Source: Nemertoderma westbladi (Eukaryota > Xenacoelomorpha > Nemertodermatida > Nemertodermatidae). Taken from it: a stretch of 64,000 nucleotides of DNA. Under the pieces are notes generated by a model. That model did not search any database, had not been told where the DNA came from, and worked only from the letters and a program-made list of their open reading frames with translations. Position 1 is the first letter of the stretch, and the number at the start of each line of letters is the position of its first letter. Below are positions 1 to 10,421 of the stretch, piece after piece. The translations under genes were made by a program, and so were the position numbers. The stretch covers positions 1-64,000 of the forward strand of contig JAUCBJ010006587.1 of NCBI GenBank assembly GCA_032718475.1, given 5' to 3'.

Positions 1-124
1 GCAGACACCCATACGAAGAGGGGCTACGTATCGTATATAGCAAGGATATACGATCCCTTAGGCCTAGCATCCCCATTACTAGTCACGGGGAAACAGATAC
101 TCAAGAGAGTATATAAGTTGAAGG

Positions 125-2352
125 ATGAGTGGGGACGTAGAGGTACCAGAAGACATCAAGAAACAGTGGAGCAAATGGACAGGAGACCTTGGAGAGGATG
201 GGAACATACAACATGCCGCGAGTGTATTTCCCGGACGGGAACATGACGAATCTGGACCTACATATGTTCTCCGACGCGTCGTTAGAGGCATACGGAGCAG
301 CACTCTATTTAGTACAACGAGAGGGGGCCTCACAAGCCCAGATTAGCCTTTAGCAAAGCTAAGTCAACGCCGCCAGATTCAGCATCTGTTCCCAAATTAG
401 AATTGACAGCTGCGAGACTAGGAGTTAGAGCCACAGCCTACCTAGTGGATACAATTCCCAACATAGTGGAGACACACTACTGGACGGACTCCATGGTAGT
501 GCTTGGTTGGCTACACAACGAAAAGACGAGGTACCGATATTCGTCGCGAATAGAGTGGACGAAATAAGGGCGAGCACAGAACTGGAAAGGTGGCACTACT
601 GCCCAACAGACGAGAACCCAGCGGACTTGCTGTCGAGGGGCGTGGAACGCACACTTTCTTAAAGAAAGAAGCATTGTGGCAACACGGGCCACAATTTCTG
701 AGCGATAGGGAGGCCTGGCCGCCGATGAGGAAGGTGGACCCGGCTCGGAAGTAGTATCAGAGGAGAAGAGGGAGATTCAGAGGGAGAAGAGATATACTCC
801 AGATGGTGAGGGAGATCAGGGACGTGCAACCCAGGAAGGGAACTGTGCGATAACCCGACGGATAAACTCCTCAGCTACAGTTCTAGTTGGTATAAGACCA
901 AGAAACTAGTGGCGTACTGGAGAGCCTTTGGGAATTTCCTTGCGGGAGTCGGCAAGGACAAGAAGACCAGGACAACCATAGATCTGGAAGGAGCGGCCAA
1001 GGCAGTGATCCCGCTATGAACAACGTAAGAACTACGGCGACGAGGTGGAACGTGTCGGTAACCAACAACATCTCCGACGGATAGCGAGTTGATAACGCTG
1101 TCGCCACAACTCAACGAGGATGGGATCCTAGTAATGAATTCTAGGGTGGGATATAACAACAGTATAGTCGTGCCACCGAAACCCATCATCATTCCCACAG
1201 GATCGCCTATAGTCCACCAGATCATATGGGACTCCCACAAATCGATACTGCATGGGGGCACCAACCGAACCCTCACAGAGATAAGGAGGACCTATTGGGT
1301 CAAACAATTAAGGAAGAAGGTTTAAAGCGGTAGTGGGGCAGTGCCAGACCTGCCGGCGAGCGAAGAAGGAACGAGCCGTACAGGAGATGGCGCCACTACC
1401 GGCGAGTAGGGTAAGACAGCACGACCCGCCATTTACGCACTGCGGTGTGGACATGTTCTGGGCCGATAAAGATCAAGGTGATGCGACACACGGAGAAACG
1501 CTACGGTATTATCTTCGTATGCAACAATTCCGCGGGCGGTAGGGATAGAACTCGCCCAAGATGCAACCGCATCAGCCTTCATTAACGCCTTAGAAAGGTT
1601 TAGGGACCGCAAAGGTGGGACGATCGCTGTGATATACAGCGACAACGGCACCAACTTTGTGGGCGCAGAGAGTGAGATGGCAGAGGCCTTAGGACATCTT
1701 GGAGGGAGAAGAAGTCAGGGCGGCCATGAGAGAGACGACAGGTGAAGTGGGAGAGACGGACGCCGTATGCACCACATACGCTAGGATGCGTCGAGAGACT
1801 CGGTGGGCAAGTTCGAAACGTCTAATGACGAAGCTGATGAACACCCACATGGTCACTGAAGACGTCTTACGGACGGTACTTGCAAAGTGCGAGGGGATCA
1901 TTAATAGCAGACCGCTATGCCCGGAGAATGATGACCCTGAGTCACTAGACGTGCTGACGCCTAGCCATTTCCTCATGGAAAGGCCAGCGACCATAGATAT
2001 GCGGGGTGTAGACCCAGATGATATACACTCCCGCCAAAGTTGGAAAGTAGCTAAAGCAATTAGCGCAGAGTATTGGAGGAGGTGGGTAGAAGAATACCTA
2101 CCCACGCTCCATAAGCGAAGCAAATGGAGGAAGCCAAATAGGGAGTTGAGAGAGGGAGATCTCGTAATCGTCACGGATGATACTATCATCAACAACCAAT
2201 GGCGGTTGGCGAGAGTTGTAGGCACCTACTCCGACGAGGACGGAAGAGTCCGATCGGTAGAAGTGCGGATAGGTGGAAAGATAGGTGCGAAAGACAGAAA
2301 AACCTACAGGAGAGCAGTAGGTAAATGCTGTCTCCTAGAAGGGGCACCTTAA
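125..2352 (+). pseudogene. BEL/Pao pol remnant (RNase H, integrase, C-terminal domain)
   Basis: No single frame runs through. At about 400-560 the text LELTAARLGVRATAY and WTDSMVVLGWL marks the RNase H-like region. At about 1225-1370 a His-His-Cys-Cys zinc-binding module is visible (DSHKSILHGG then CQTCRRAK), split by a frameshift near 1325. The integrase core follows: the first acidic residue in GVDMFW near 1450, the second in YSDNGTNF near 1635, and the glutamate in GCVERLGG near 1790, which lies in a different frame from the open reading frame around it. The longest intact piece, 1699-2352, holds the C-terminal region (INSRPL, LTPSHFL, REGDLVIV) that in this family sits after the integrase. 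At least three frame changes show the copy is dead. Strand transfer and DNA integration would have been its role. Confidence 0.75.
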
Positions 2353-2469
2353 ATTAAAGTTAGTGAGAAGTTTAGTCGTCCAAGTTTTGGACTGAGGGGG
2401 GTGGGATTGAGGGCGAGACGCCCTTCCCACACAAATAAAATAAAAATAAAAATAAAAATAAATAAAGTT

Positions 2470-2890
2470 AGTTAGTTAGAGGGTAGGTAGTGCCGAGAGT
2501 TAGGGTCAGTGGGTACGTAGTACCTAGTTAGAGTTAGAGAGTTAGTAGGTACGTAGTACTTATAATAAGAGAGTTAGTAGGTACGTAGTACCTAGTTAGA
2601 GTTAGAGGGTACGTAATGCCTAGATAGAGTTAGAGGGTAGGTAGTGCCGAGAGTTAGGGTTAGTAGGTACGTAGTACCTAGTTAGAGTTAGAGGGTACGT
2701 AATGCCTAGATAGAGTTAGAGGGTAGGTAGTGCCGAGAGTTAGGGTTAGTAGGTACGTAGTACCTAGTTAGAGTTAGAGTTAGTAGGTACGTAGTACCTA
2801 GAGTTAGAGTCAGAGGGTACGTAGTACCGATAGTTAGAGAGTTAATAGGTACGTAGTACCTAGTTAGAGTTAGAGGGTACGTAATGTAAT
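2470..2890. repeat. Degenerate GTTAGAG / GGTACGTAGTACC tandem repeats
   Basis: Short units mixing GTTAGAGTTAGAG with GGTACGTAGTACCTAG recur irregularly with period about 27-40 bp. The same motif forms a longer array at 37085-37990, at the matching position of the second BEL/Pao copy. The repeats therefore belong to the element's 3' non-coding region and are not an independent satellite. Confidence 0.8.
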
Positions 2891-4663
2891 GTTTATTCTT
2901 TGTATGACTCAGTTGTTGTTTGTAATCAGTTACAGTTACACTCCAGTGTGTGCAGACTTAGTTGTTATTATTATACCATGCCTGGATGTAAGGTTATTTA
3001 TTAATTTGTGTCATGTGATTTGTTGTTGAATTCTCAAAATATGCAATAATTGTTACCGTGAAAGACTGAATTTAGCTAATATTATGTAATCAGTTTGCTA
3101 AACTTGACTGCGTTATTAGTCACTGCTTTGCAGTCTCCACTAGGACTAGCCTACAGCTAGTATGCCAGACAGCTCTATGGAGTAGTGTGCGCGGGAGGCC
3201 TACCCGCAGCGCGGTGACGGGAACCGGTGGACAGATGTCAGACAACGGGGTTTCTACTTATTAAAGGGAAGTAATGGGCGTGTTTAGGGATTAACGGGAT
3301 GGGGCAGATGCCGTAGGGGGAGTTCCTGGTTCACACTTGGTGAAAGTTTTAATTTAACGACAGGCGTAAACACCATACGCTTATAAGTCCAAAGTCCAAC
3401 TTATTTAATTTGAACCAACTTAACCAATTTGAAACAACTAGATTTATTTGACAAACAAACTAAAGTCCAACTTATTTAATTTGAACCAAACAGTCCGACT
3501 TAGTTTCAGCCAAATTTAGTAAAGGGAGATGCGCCTTTAATATATATTATTTAGATTGGACTGAAATACTAAGGTATTTGCGGAAATTATCGCATATCTA
3601 GGTAAGATTGGGTTTGATAGACGCTTCGTGTGCATTAATTCGTGACCCTTCGTCGACACTTCGTGACCATTAAATGAGTGTTACTCATTGCATTAGATTT
3701 GCCGGATTAGGATTCATTGGGGTTTAATTCCTTTCGTTTATTTTATTTTAGTACATAAGTTAAGTGATTGAAAATAAAACCTGTCAGTACTATTTTTTGC
3801 GGACAAAATATTAGCTGCAACGTTATTCATTATTTATTTTGATTAATCGATTGCAGGAAGACTGGACCAACTGTACTTAGATGAAGTTTAGAACTGATAC
3901 GTTCGGTAACGCGGCCTGTTTTAACATCTGTTAGACCTAGGTTTTAGCACATTCGGTATTCACAAATTAGATATATTTTTGGATAAAATTATATAATTAA
4001 ATGGCCCGCGCCCCGGTGCGCACCCTGAACTATAGATTGTTTGTCGATAAGGCTTCATTACTTGAGTAATAAAATTGAATTCCCTTTCTGGCGAGGGTAG
4101 CCCTCCTGGTGAGGTTACATATTTTCCACAGTTAGCAACAGCTGTTCGTCCGTGAATAGGAAAATTATTCGATTCTTCCGCTGTTTGCGGGGGATTTGCA
4201 GTGGTTGGCGGACTTTAGTGGGGAGACTATCGATTAAATAGAGACCGGTAGTTGAGACCGCATTTAGAACGGTTCAACTTATTAGAATTCGGGCCCCAAT
4301 CCTCCCAGCGAAGAATTTCTAGACTCTCGAGATCCGAAGGAAGAACATTTGTGGATTCGGTTCTTATCTTTACACAGCAGGTACATTATGATTGCTAGTT
4401 CATCCCACCTGCGCGTCATTTAAATTATTTTTACAAAGTTTGTGCCAATTAGAATTCAACTTTTCAATTTTTAAGTTTCAATTTAACTGTAAAATTATGT
4501 TTGATAGATTTTTTACTTTCTGATTACTAAATTTAGTGTTAGAAATTAACAATAGTGAGCAGTAGCTGTATTTTCTTACACTGTTTCCTATAAATTTAAG
4601 TGAGAAAATCAGATTTTTCAGATAAAGATAGTTGCTAATGATATCTGGTGTTGTTTTGACGTA
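2891..4663. other. Gene-free stretch, no recognised feature
   Basis: AT-rich non-coding sequence with a more GC-rich patch around 3160-3330. The string AAAGTCCAACTTATTTAATT occurs twice (near 3390 and 3463), a small local duplication. No convincing coding region, LTR boundary or RNA gene was seen. It could hold old retroelement untranslated sequence. Confidence 0.4.
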
Positions 4664-5115
4664 TTACTACTACTACTAGGTCGAGCGAACTCGGACAGTG
4701 GAAATGAGATCCTTCCAGGCTTCCCGATTCTCCATAGTTGTCACAATTTCGTTTCTCCTAAGTTCAGTGTCCCTTTCAAGTTGATCTATATATGTTACGG
4801 CCGGTCGTCCACGACTACGCTTTCCATGAGTTGGTTGCCAGAAAAGTAGATCTGGTATGACCTCGTCTTTTACTTCGCCAGCAGTGCCCACTGAATCTTA
4901 ATCTGCGTTCACGGAGGGTGGTTGATACAGGTGGTATTGTACCATAAAGCTCGGCGTTTGTCATGTGTTGTCTCCAGCTGATGTTTAGGGCTGCCCTTAG
5001 TAGTCTTGTGTAGCAACCATCAATTCGTTGTTCAAGTGATTTAGTCAGTGTCCAGGTCTCACCCCCCTATAAAAATACACTTTCCACTTTGGCTCGAAAG
5101 AACTTAGTCTTCGAG
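4664..5115 (-). mobile_element. LINE B 3'-end fragment
   Basis: Read on the minus strand, this matches the 3' end of the LINE at 25813-28154 almost base for base, with the same protein text (HGKRSRGRP, NREAWKDLI) and the same tail of TAG triplets (here TACTACTAC at 4664-4680 on the plus strand). The match stops near 5115 within the region after the reverse transcriptase. It is a 5'-truncated copy of about 450 bp. A one-base difference near 4870 breaks the frame relative to the intron copy, so it codes for nothing. Confidence 0.85.
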
Positions 5116-5424
5116 GTATTATTTACATAATAAATATCTGATCTAGTGTCGTAATTCAGTGACCCATTTTTTGAAACAGAGATAGAGTCACGTCCCTTCT
5201 CCATACTGGGTGAATCGAGTTACAATTTCGGAGTGTATTCTCGCCTATCAGGAATCTGCTATAATGTCCGATATACGCGATGTATTGCGAACGCAAAATA
5301 TAACGATTAGTAATTATCTTTTTATATAGTTCCAAGCCGACCAATAATATAATAATTAAATAACATACTTCAAATATTGTAAATGTAGAATAGATCAACA
5401 AATTCTGTGAATATAATAATTAAT

Positions 5425-7083
5425 TTATACCAATCGATCAACTAGTTCAGTCACATTGTTTAAGTTTCGTGACTCAGTTTCAACTGTCACGTCGTTTGGG
5501 ATAGTATCTTCATCCATTTCCTGTGAATCTCCTCCATAAATTGGTGAATGTACCCCATCAGTGGTGGTAAGCTGGTTAACTCTAGGTGAATGCACACCAT
5601 GTGCTTCAGCAATTATTGGTGAATGCACTCCTTGAATATCAGTAACTTTGGGTGAATGCACTCCTTGAATATCAGTAACTTTGGGTGAATGCACTCCTTG
5701 AATATCAGTAACTTTGGGTGAATGCACTCCTTGGATATCAGTAACTTTGGGTGAATGCACTCCTTGAATATCAGTAACTTTGGGTGAATGCACTCCTTGA
5801 ATATCAGTAACTTTGGGTGAATGCACTCCTTGAATATCAGTAACTTTGGGTGAATGTAATTTAGGTGTAAGCACCCCACGTGTACGTTTAGGTGAATGGA
5901 TACCACATGTGTCACCATCATTGTGTTGTATTTCTTGTAATTCTATTAGTTGATCTTCTGTTGCTTGATGCATTCTAGTTGATGGAATGAACATGGGGTC
6001 ATTCACCTTTAATTTGTTATCATAGACTTTCAATAGTTTAATATATGTCTGTCCGTTTTTGTTTACTGACTGTCCTTTATCAATATCTTTATGTCCGTTT
6101 TCGATGTTTGTCTGACACCTATCCATATCTGTCGGTCCGTTATCCGTATCTGTCTGTCCGTTATCCGTATCTGTCTGTCCGTTATCGATGTTTCTCTGTC
6201 CGTTATCGATGTCTGACTCGATGACATGCCGTCCGTGATCGATATCTGTCGGTCCTTTTTCGATGTCTGTCTGTCTGTTACCGATATATACTTTGGAATC
6301 CTTTGTATCAAGCTGCCGAGTTTTAATGCAATCCAGTTCTAATTCAACATGTAATGAATCAACGCCTTTGATGTGCAAATCCTCAGGAATTGCAGGAATT
6401 TCTGTTGTATTACTTGTTCTCTTGTTGTTGTTCTCTTGTGTTACTATTTCACTCTCTTGTGTTACTATTTCACTTTGAGCAAGTGCGGTTAGTGATTCAG
6501 GTTGCGCTATTGGCGCTCTTTTGATTGCAGCAGTATGGGCCGTTATTGTGGCATTGTCTACCCGTATAGGCGCACCGTTTTCGACGGTTATTACGGGGTT
6601 ATCGTAACAGTACTCCTCCTCCTGGACTACCATCTCCATATCCTTGTCTAGCCTCTCCATGTCTCGTTTGTAACTCTCCACAGCGTATCCATACTTCGGT
6701 GTGGTTATACCGAAGAACCAGGCCAACTTCTCACCCAAAAAGTCGCAGACTTTCAGAGTCTTCACCAGTCCCAACATCGCGCAATACGGAGTGTATCGTT
6801 GCCAGGACAACTGCTTGGGTTCGACCCCATGAAGGTATTTTCTCTCCAGGGTCGTGGATATATATAGATCTTGGTCCTCTTCTTGGTCTTTAAACAGCTC
6901 GCTCTCCCATATCTCTCCGTCACTAAAGTGCAGTAACCGCCCTCGCGGTTCTACCTCTATAGCGAGCTCTTCTGTAACAGGACTCTCGTCGGCAGACATT
7001 TGGAACTGTTTATCCTCCGGACATTCCTTTGCTTCTTTATCGCCTCCGAACGAGGTGGTTTGAGTTGCTCCGATGGAAATCAT
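5425..7083 (-). CDS. FAM177-family protein with long repeat-rich C-terminal tail
   Basis: A single uninterrupted frame of 552 codons from the ATG at 7083. The frame stays open 24 bases further upstream but has no other ATG there. Residues about 46-145 carry the FAM177 signature: LLHFSDGE at 51-58, VEPKQLSW at 87-94, then CDFLGEKLAWFFGITTPKYG at 113-132 followed by a charged helix. This is the block that defines FAM177A1, a small vertebrate protein of poorly understood, reportedly Golgi-related, function. Known FAM177 proteins are roughly 200 residues; this one adds about 400. The tail has a diverged 7-residue repeat (NGQTD-type, about 267-347), then an 11-residue repeat with core GVHSPKVTDIQ, seven near-identical copies at about 410-489 and weaker copies to about 515. 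The SP sites could be proline-directed kinase targets (inference). No membrane segment. No intron is visible, though a 5' non-coding exon cannot be excluded. Confidence 0.85.
   Translation of the reverse strand: MISIGATQTTSFGGDKEAKECPEDKQFQMSADESPVTEELAIEVEPRGRLLHFSDGEIWESELFKDQEEDQDLYISTTLERKYLHGVEPKQLSWQRYTPYCAMLGLVKTLKVCDFLGEKLAWFFGITTPKYGYAVESYKRDMERLDKDMEMVVQEEEYCYDNPVITVENGAPIRVDNATITAHTAAIKRAPIAQPESLTALAQSEIVTQESEIVTQENNNKRTSNTTEIPAIPEDLHIKGVDSLHVELELDCIKTRQLDTKDSKVYIGNRQTDIEKGPTDIDHGRHVIESDIDNGQRNIDNGQTDTDNGQTDTDNGPTDMDRCQTNIENGHKDIDKGQSVNKNGQTYIKLLKVYDNKLKVNDPMFIPSTRMHQATEDQLIELQEIQHNDGDTCGIHSPKRTRGVLTPKLHSPKVTDIQGVHSPKVTDIQGVHSPKVTDIQGVHSPKVTDIQGVHSPKVTDIQGVHSPKVTDIQGVHSPKVTDIQGVHSPIIAEAHGVHSPRVNQLTTTDGVHSPIYGGDSQEMDEDTIPNDVTVETESRNLNNVTELVDRLV
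5616..5860 (-). repeat. 33-bp coding minisatellite in the FAM177-like gene
   Basis: Seven nearly identical 33-bp units encode the 11-residue repeat with core HSPKVTDIQ. Because 33 is divisible by three, gain or loss of units keeps the frame. Only a few silent changes separate copies (for example the GGATAT variant at 5731), suggesting recent expansion. Confidence 0.95.
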
Positions 7084-8373
7084 TGGGTTGTATAAAATAA
7101 CCAACAAACAAGTTATTCTCTAATATCGCTAACAAATGTATATTAAATAAATATAGTTTATTCAAAAGAGTCACGCAACATGGTTGGTCCTGTTATGATA
7201 TTTTTGAAAAATAAAAGGGATTTTATACGAAAATTTGTATTTCCCTCCTATATTTGTTTGTATTCAAAAATTGTATGTAAATTTCTATTCAAAGCTTAAA
7301 AAGACAGGGAATAAATATGTTACTACGAAATTTTTCATTCCCTGACTATGTGTAGTTTTGTTGGAGAGGTTTTGCAGTAAAATTGTGATTACATTTTTTT
7401 TTTTAAATAGCTATCGTTATTGGTTTTTGTGGTAGCAAGTGACAATAAAACCGTCCACGTACTGCTAGCACCCATTATAACCAATGCGATCGTAATATTA
7501 CAATGGCCTTGGTATAACGAAACATTGTAGACTCTAAATATAAATTAAATATAAAGGCACTTATTCTGATTAATAAATTATTTTTAACAAAAATATTGTC
7601 TAAAAACTAGCTTCATAAATCACAAGTAACCAGGCAACAGGAAACCAGCAAGTAAACAAATAATATTTCATGTTGCTAAGGAACTGCTTATACCACAATG
7701 ATAACCAAATGATAATTTATCAGAAATATTTCAACATTTTTAATTATTACACGAATTTGTACCAAATCTATTCAGTTTCATTGGTAAAATGGAAACCAGT
7801 GTATTTCAGCTGGACTCTGTTCCTCCTACTTACATATTAAGTACATATTACCGGAACAATAAACTGTATAATTAAAACGCATACGAACATAAGGCAATCC
7901 TTCCTAAAAACATCGACCCTTTTTGCGCATTGCACAGAGTTTTAAAAATTTGTGGTTAACGTTATTTCCTATTGATATGAGAAGTAGGCCATTGGTCTGA
8001 CAATGATAGAACCGTTTCAGAACACATAGTTGAATTATTATTAATTAGTTAGGTAGGTAGATTATCTATTAATACCAAATACCATGTGTTGGCATTTTAT
8101 CAAACTCTTGTAATTGTAACGTCATAATGGCCACCGGTGTGAATAAAATTAGGTAAGACATGTTAACGTCATCAGCTATAGGAGCCACTGTACTATTTGG
8201 TGCTAAAGGGGTTGATTACGGTCCATCCAGGATCCAGTAAGCAACATACAAATAAATAAATGCTTTTTAATTAATACGAATCTGCGTTCTACACGGCGTT
8301 TTAATAATCCTAGTAATTCTAGTAATATTATGATTTTATCGTCTGTTGATTAATTTATACGTTTTCATTTTAG
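7084..8373. other. Intergenic or intronic stretch, nothing recognised
   Basis: AT-rich sequence between the divergently placed FAM177-like gene and the downstream plus-strand exon. It should hold the FAM177-like promoter near 7084-7300. An ATG followed by a good donor (ATTAG then GTAAGA at about 8152) occurs near 8128, but splicing it to the 8374 acceptor gives a stop at once, so it is not annotated as an exon. Confidence 0.4.
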
Positions 8374-8825
8374 GTGCAACTCCGGATAGCCAATCAGCGA
8401 ATGCGACTGGAGGCAATCAATCTTCGTACTCTGATTGGCAGACCTATTGCGATGCGTATGTAAGTGCAACCGAGTCTCTCTCTGCGCATACAACCAAAGA
8501 ACACGACTCGACGAGCGGTGTTTCTCAACAACCGGATCGGAGTAATGATGACGTCATATCGGATGTACGACATCGCATTGTGGGCGGCCAGACAGTTGAT
8601 GGTGCTGTTGCCGGAACTGACGTCAGTGGAAATGCATCGCCACAAAGTAGACCAATGCCCTTTATACTAAACCGTAGACGTAATAATGTACAGTCTGGTA
8701 ACCATGGGGATACGGTATTATTTCTACTCACATTGGTTGTCGGGGCGACGTTAATTTTTCTGATACTTCGCCGGTTATATAACTCATATGCTTATATGTT
8801 TGCTGATTTAAGCGATATGCCATAG
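8374..8825 (+). CDS. Last exon of a tail-anchored protein, probably UBE2J1-like
   Basis: A polypyrimidine tract and AG at 8372-8373 lead into an exon of 452 bases that ends in TAG at 8823-8825. It opens in phase with two bases of a split codon. The encoded 149 residues are polar and low-complexity (many Ser, Thr, Asn), then a basic stretch (NRRR), then one membrane helix (TVLFLLTLVVGATLIFLIL), RRLY, and a short tail (SYAYMFADL). The layout and ending resemble the C-terminus of UBE2J1, the ER-anchored ubiquitin-conjugating enzyme of ER-associated degradation, where a polar linker beginning near GAT leads to a tail anchor followed by a similar RR-I/L-Y and EYIF-type ending. The catalytic UBC domain would lie on upstream exons not found here. 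The general call, C-terminal tail-anchor exon, is firmer than the family name. Confidence 0.55.
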
Positions 8826-9105
8826 ATATCTGTGATATGCCATATGTGATATGCCATGGATATCTGCGATATTCCATATGTGATATGCCATGAATATCGG
8901 CGATATTCCATATGTGATATACCATGGATATCTCCGATATGCCATAGATATCTGTGATATGCCATATATCTGCGATATGCCATATGTGATATGCCATAGA
9001 TATCTCCGATATTCCATATGTGATATGCCATGGATATCTGCGATATTCCATATGTGATATGCCATATATCTGCGATATGCCATATGTGATATGCCATAGA
9101 TATTA
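8811..9105. repeat. GATATGCCATATGTGATAT minisatellite across the stop codon
   Basis: Imperfect units of 18-36 bp built from GATATGCCATA, GATATCTGCGATAT and CCATATGTGATAT repeat for about 295 bp. The units are rich in small palindromes (CATATG, GATATC). The array starts inside the last codons of the exon at 8374-8825, so the stop codon lies in the first unit and the rest would be 3' untranslated region. Confidence 0.9.
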
Positions 9106-10080
9106 CTTGGAATTGCACACGACTGTCTATATAACTTATTTTGTTGGCAAAGGTTAAATCATCATATTGGGATATAAATAAATATCATGAGCTTAATATA
9201 ACATTAAATATTTTTAACATTCTGTATTGACCAGATGAGGCCAAGAATCCCCATTAGGGAATTGCTCCAACACGGAATGTCGCACGTATAAGACTAGCAA
9301 CATCATTTTTATGCCTGAAAATATATTATTTTGTGAATAAAGTGATAGTTGTTGCTCTAATAAAGATGTTGGTTCAATAATAATTATTATTATTACCCAC
9401 CCACACCGGCATAATAACCACATGAAATTGCAATCGCCGTAGATTACTATGCAAATTTTAAGTAAAAAATAACAACATCGATTTGAAGGTTTAAATATCC
9501 GGATATAAACTAGAAGCTGTCTATGTTTGCTTTTTAATGGTTATTTTTACGAGTTATTTTTACGAGATATTTTTACAAGTTATTTTTACGAGATATTTTT
9601 ACGAGATATTTTTACGAGTTATTTTTACGAGATATTTTTACGAGATATTTTTACGAGTTATTTTTACTAGATTTTAAAACACACTGCCAGACTGCAGTGC
9701 ATCAATAACAGTAGGCCTACCTGTGCGCTGTACCTGTAAAAATTAAACTGTAAAACTGTAACTTTAGTTTATTGTTTTGGTTACAATATCGTGCCTCTGT
9801 ATAGTACTCCTTTCCCAAAATTGAGAATATAACATTAAGGCGGGATATTAATTCGCCGAGATTGTATTTGCGTCCAGTTTCTCCCCTCGTCTCGTCTGAG
9901 CATAGAGAGACTACAAATATGACACATATTCTTCTACTTGAGAGTCACACTATGTTCTGTTTTATGTTTAATTTTCAGAATTGTTACTTAATCTATTTAA
10001 TTAATGAAGAGCCCAAATCAGGGCCATTGATCTGTTTTCTGGAGTGGGGAATATTTGGTCGGCAATCGTAATAAACAATA
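9106..10080. other. Gene-free stretch with a 13-bp minisatellite
   Basis: Likely 3' untranslated and intergenic DNA after the tail-anchored exon; AATAAA strings occur near 9177 and 9335 and either could serve polyadenylation. From about 9538 to 9668 a 13-bp unit (GTTATTTTTACGA, or with GATA in place of GTTA) repeats about ten times. Nothing else was recognised. Confidence 0.6.
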
Positions 10081-10350
10081 ATATAAATAAGGTGGCAAAG
10101 GCTACTGACCGGACCCATTGCCATTTAAAGGAGCAGGTTAGTAAAGGAGCAGGTTGCAGAGGCGTGTTGGGGGAACCAAAACAATAAACGAAAGTTAACA
10201 CATGTTAAAAGATTATGCAGGTTACTAAAGATAAGGTAATAAGGGTCCGGTCAATAATATACAAGTAAAATATAAATCAAATATAAAGCTGCAATACGGT
10301 ATTTGGAGTGTCTGGTCAATGGGTCCGGTCCGTAGCCACTTCTAAATAAG
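10081..10350. mobile_element. Small foldback (MITE-like) element
   Basis: The ends are imperfect inverted repeats: GGCTACTGACCGGACCCATT at 10100-10119 is matched in reverse complement at 10317-10337 (CAATGGGTCCGGTC then CGTAGCC). The similarity extends outward through a GTGGC and an AAATAAG. The inside (AGGAGCAGGTTA, AAACAATAAACGAAAGT) recurs as a direct dispersed copy near 63652-63702. No protein is encoded, so it would depend on another element's transposase. No target duplication was identified. Confidence 0.55.
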
Positions 10351-10421
10351 GTACCAGTAGGCCTAATATAAATATAGTAATAACATAAAGTACCTGATAA
10401 TAATAGTAAAAAGTACGTGTT

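Larger units (their letters stand above)
1..2890 (+). mobile_element. BEL/Pao-type LTR retroelement, 3' half, decayed
   Basis: The stretch runs from inside pol into a repetitive 3' non-coding region. In several frames it shows the RNase H-like region, the integrase zinc-binding and DDE core, and a basic C-terminal domain, in the order typical of BEL/Pao elements. From about 2366 it shares a roughly 70-bp segment (including GTTTTGGACTGAGG, and CGAGACGCCCTTCCCAC) with the element at 36201-39944, so both copies belong to one family. From about 2470 to 2890 it becomes short repeats around GGTACGTAGTACC and GTTAGAGTTAG. No 3' LTR is visible after that, so this copy is cut at both ends of the visible stretch. 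BEL/Pao assignment is by domain order and motif style, not by a search. Confidence 0.8.

Noticed and set aside
2470-2890. Telomere-like TTAGAG or GTTAGAG repeats
   Set aside because: Motif is irregular, mixed with GGTACGTAGTACC, and sits at the same place in two BEL/Pao copies, so it belongs to the retroelement.
8128-8153. Candidate first exon (ATG then donor GTAAGA) for the tail-anchored protein
   Set aside because: Joining it to the 8374 acceptor gives an immediate stop codon; the phase does not fit.
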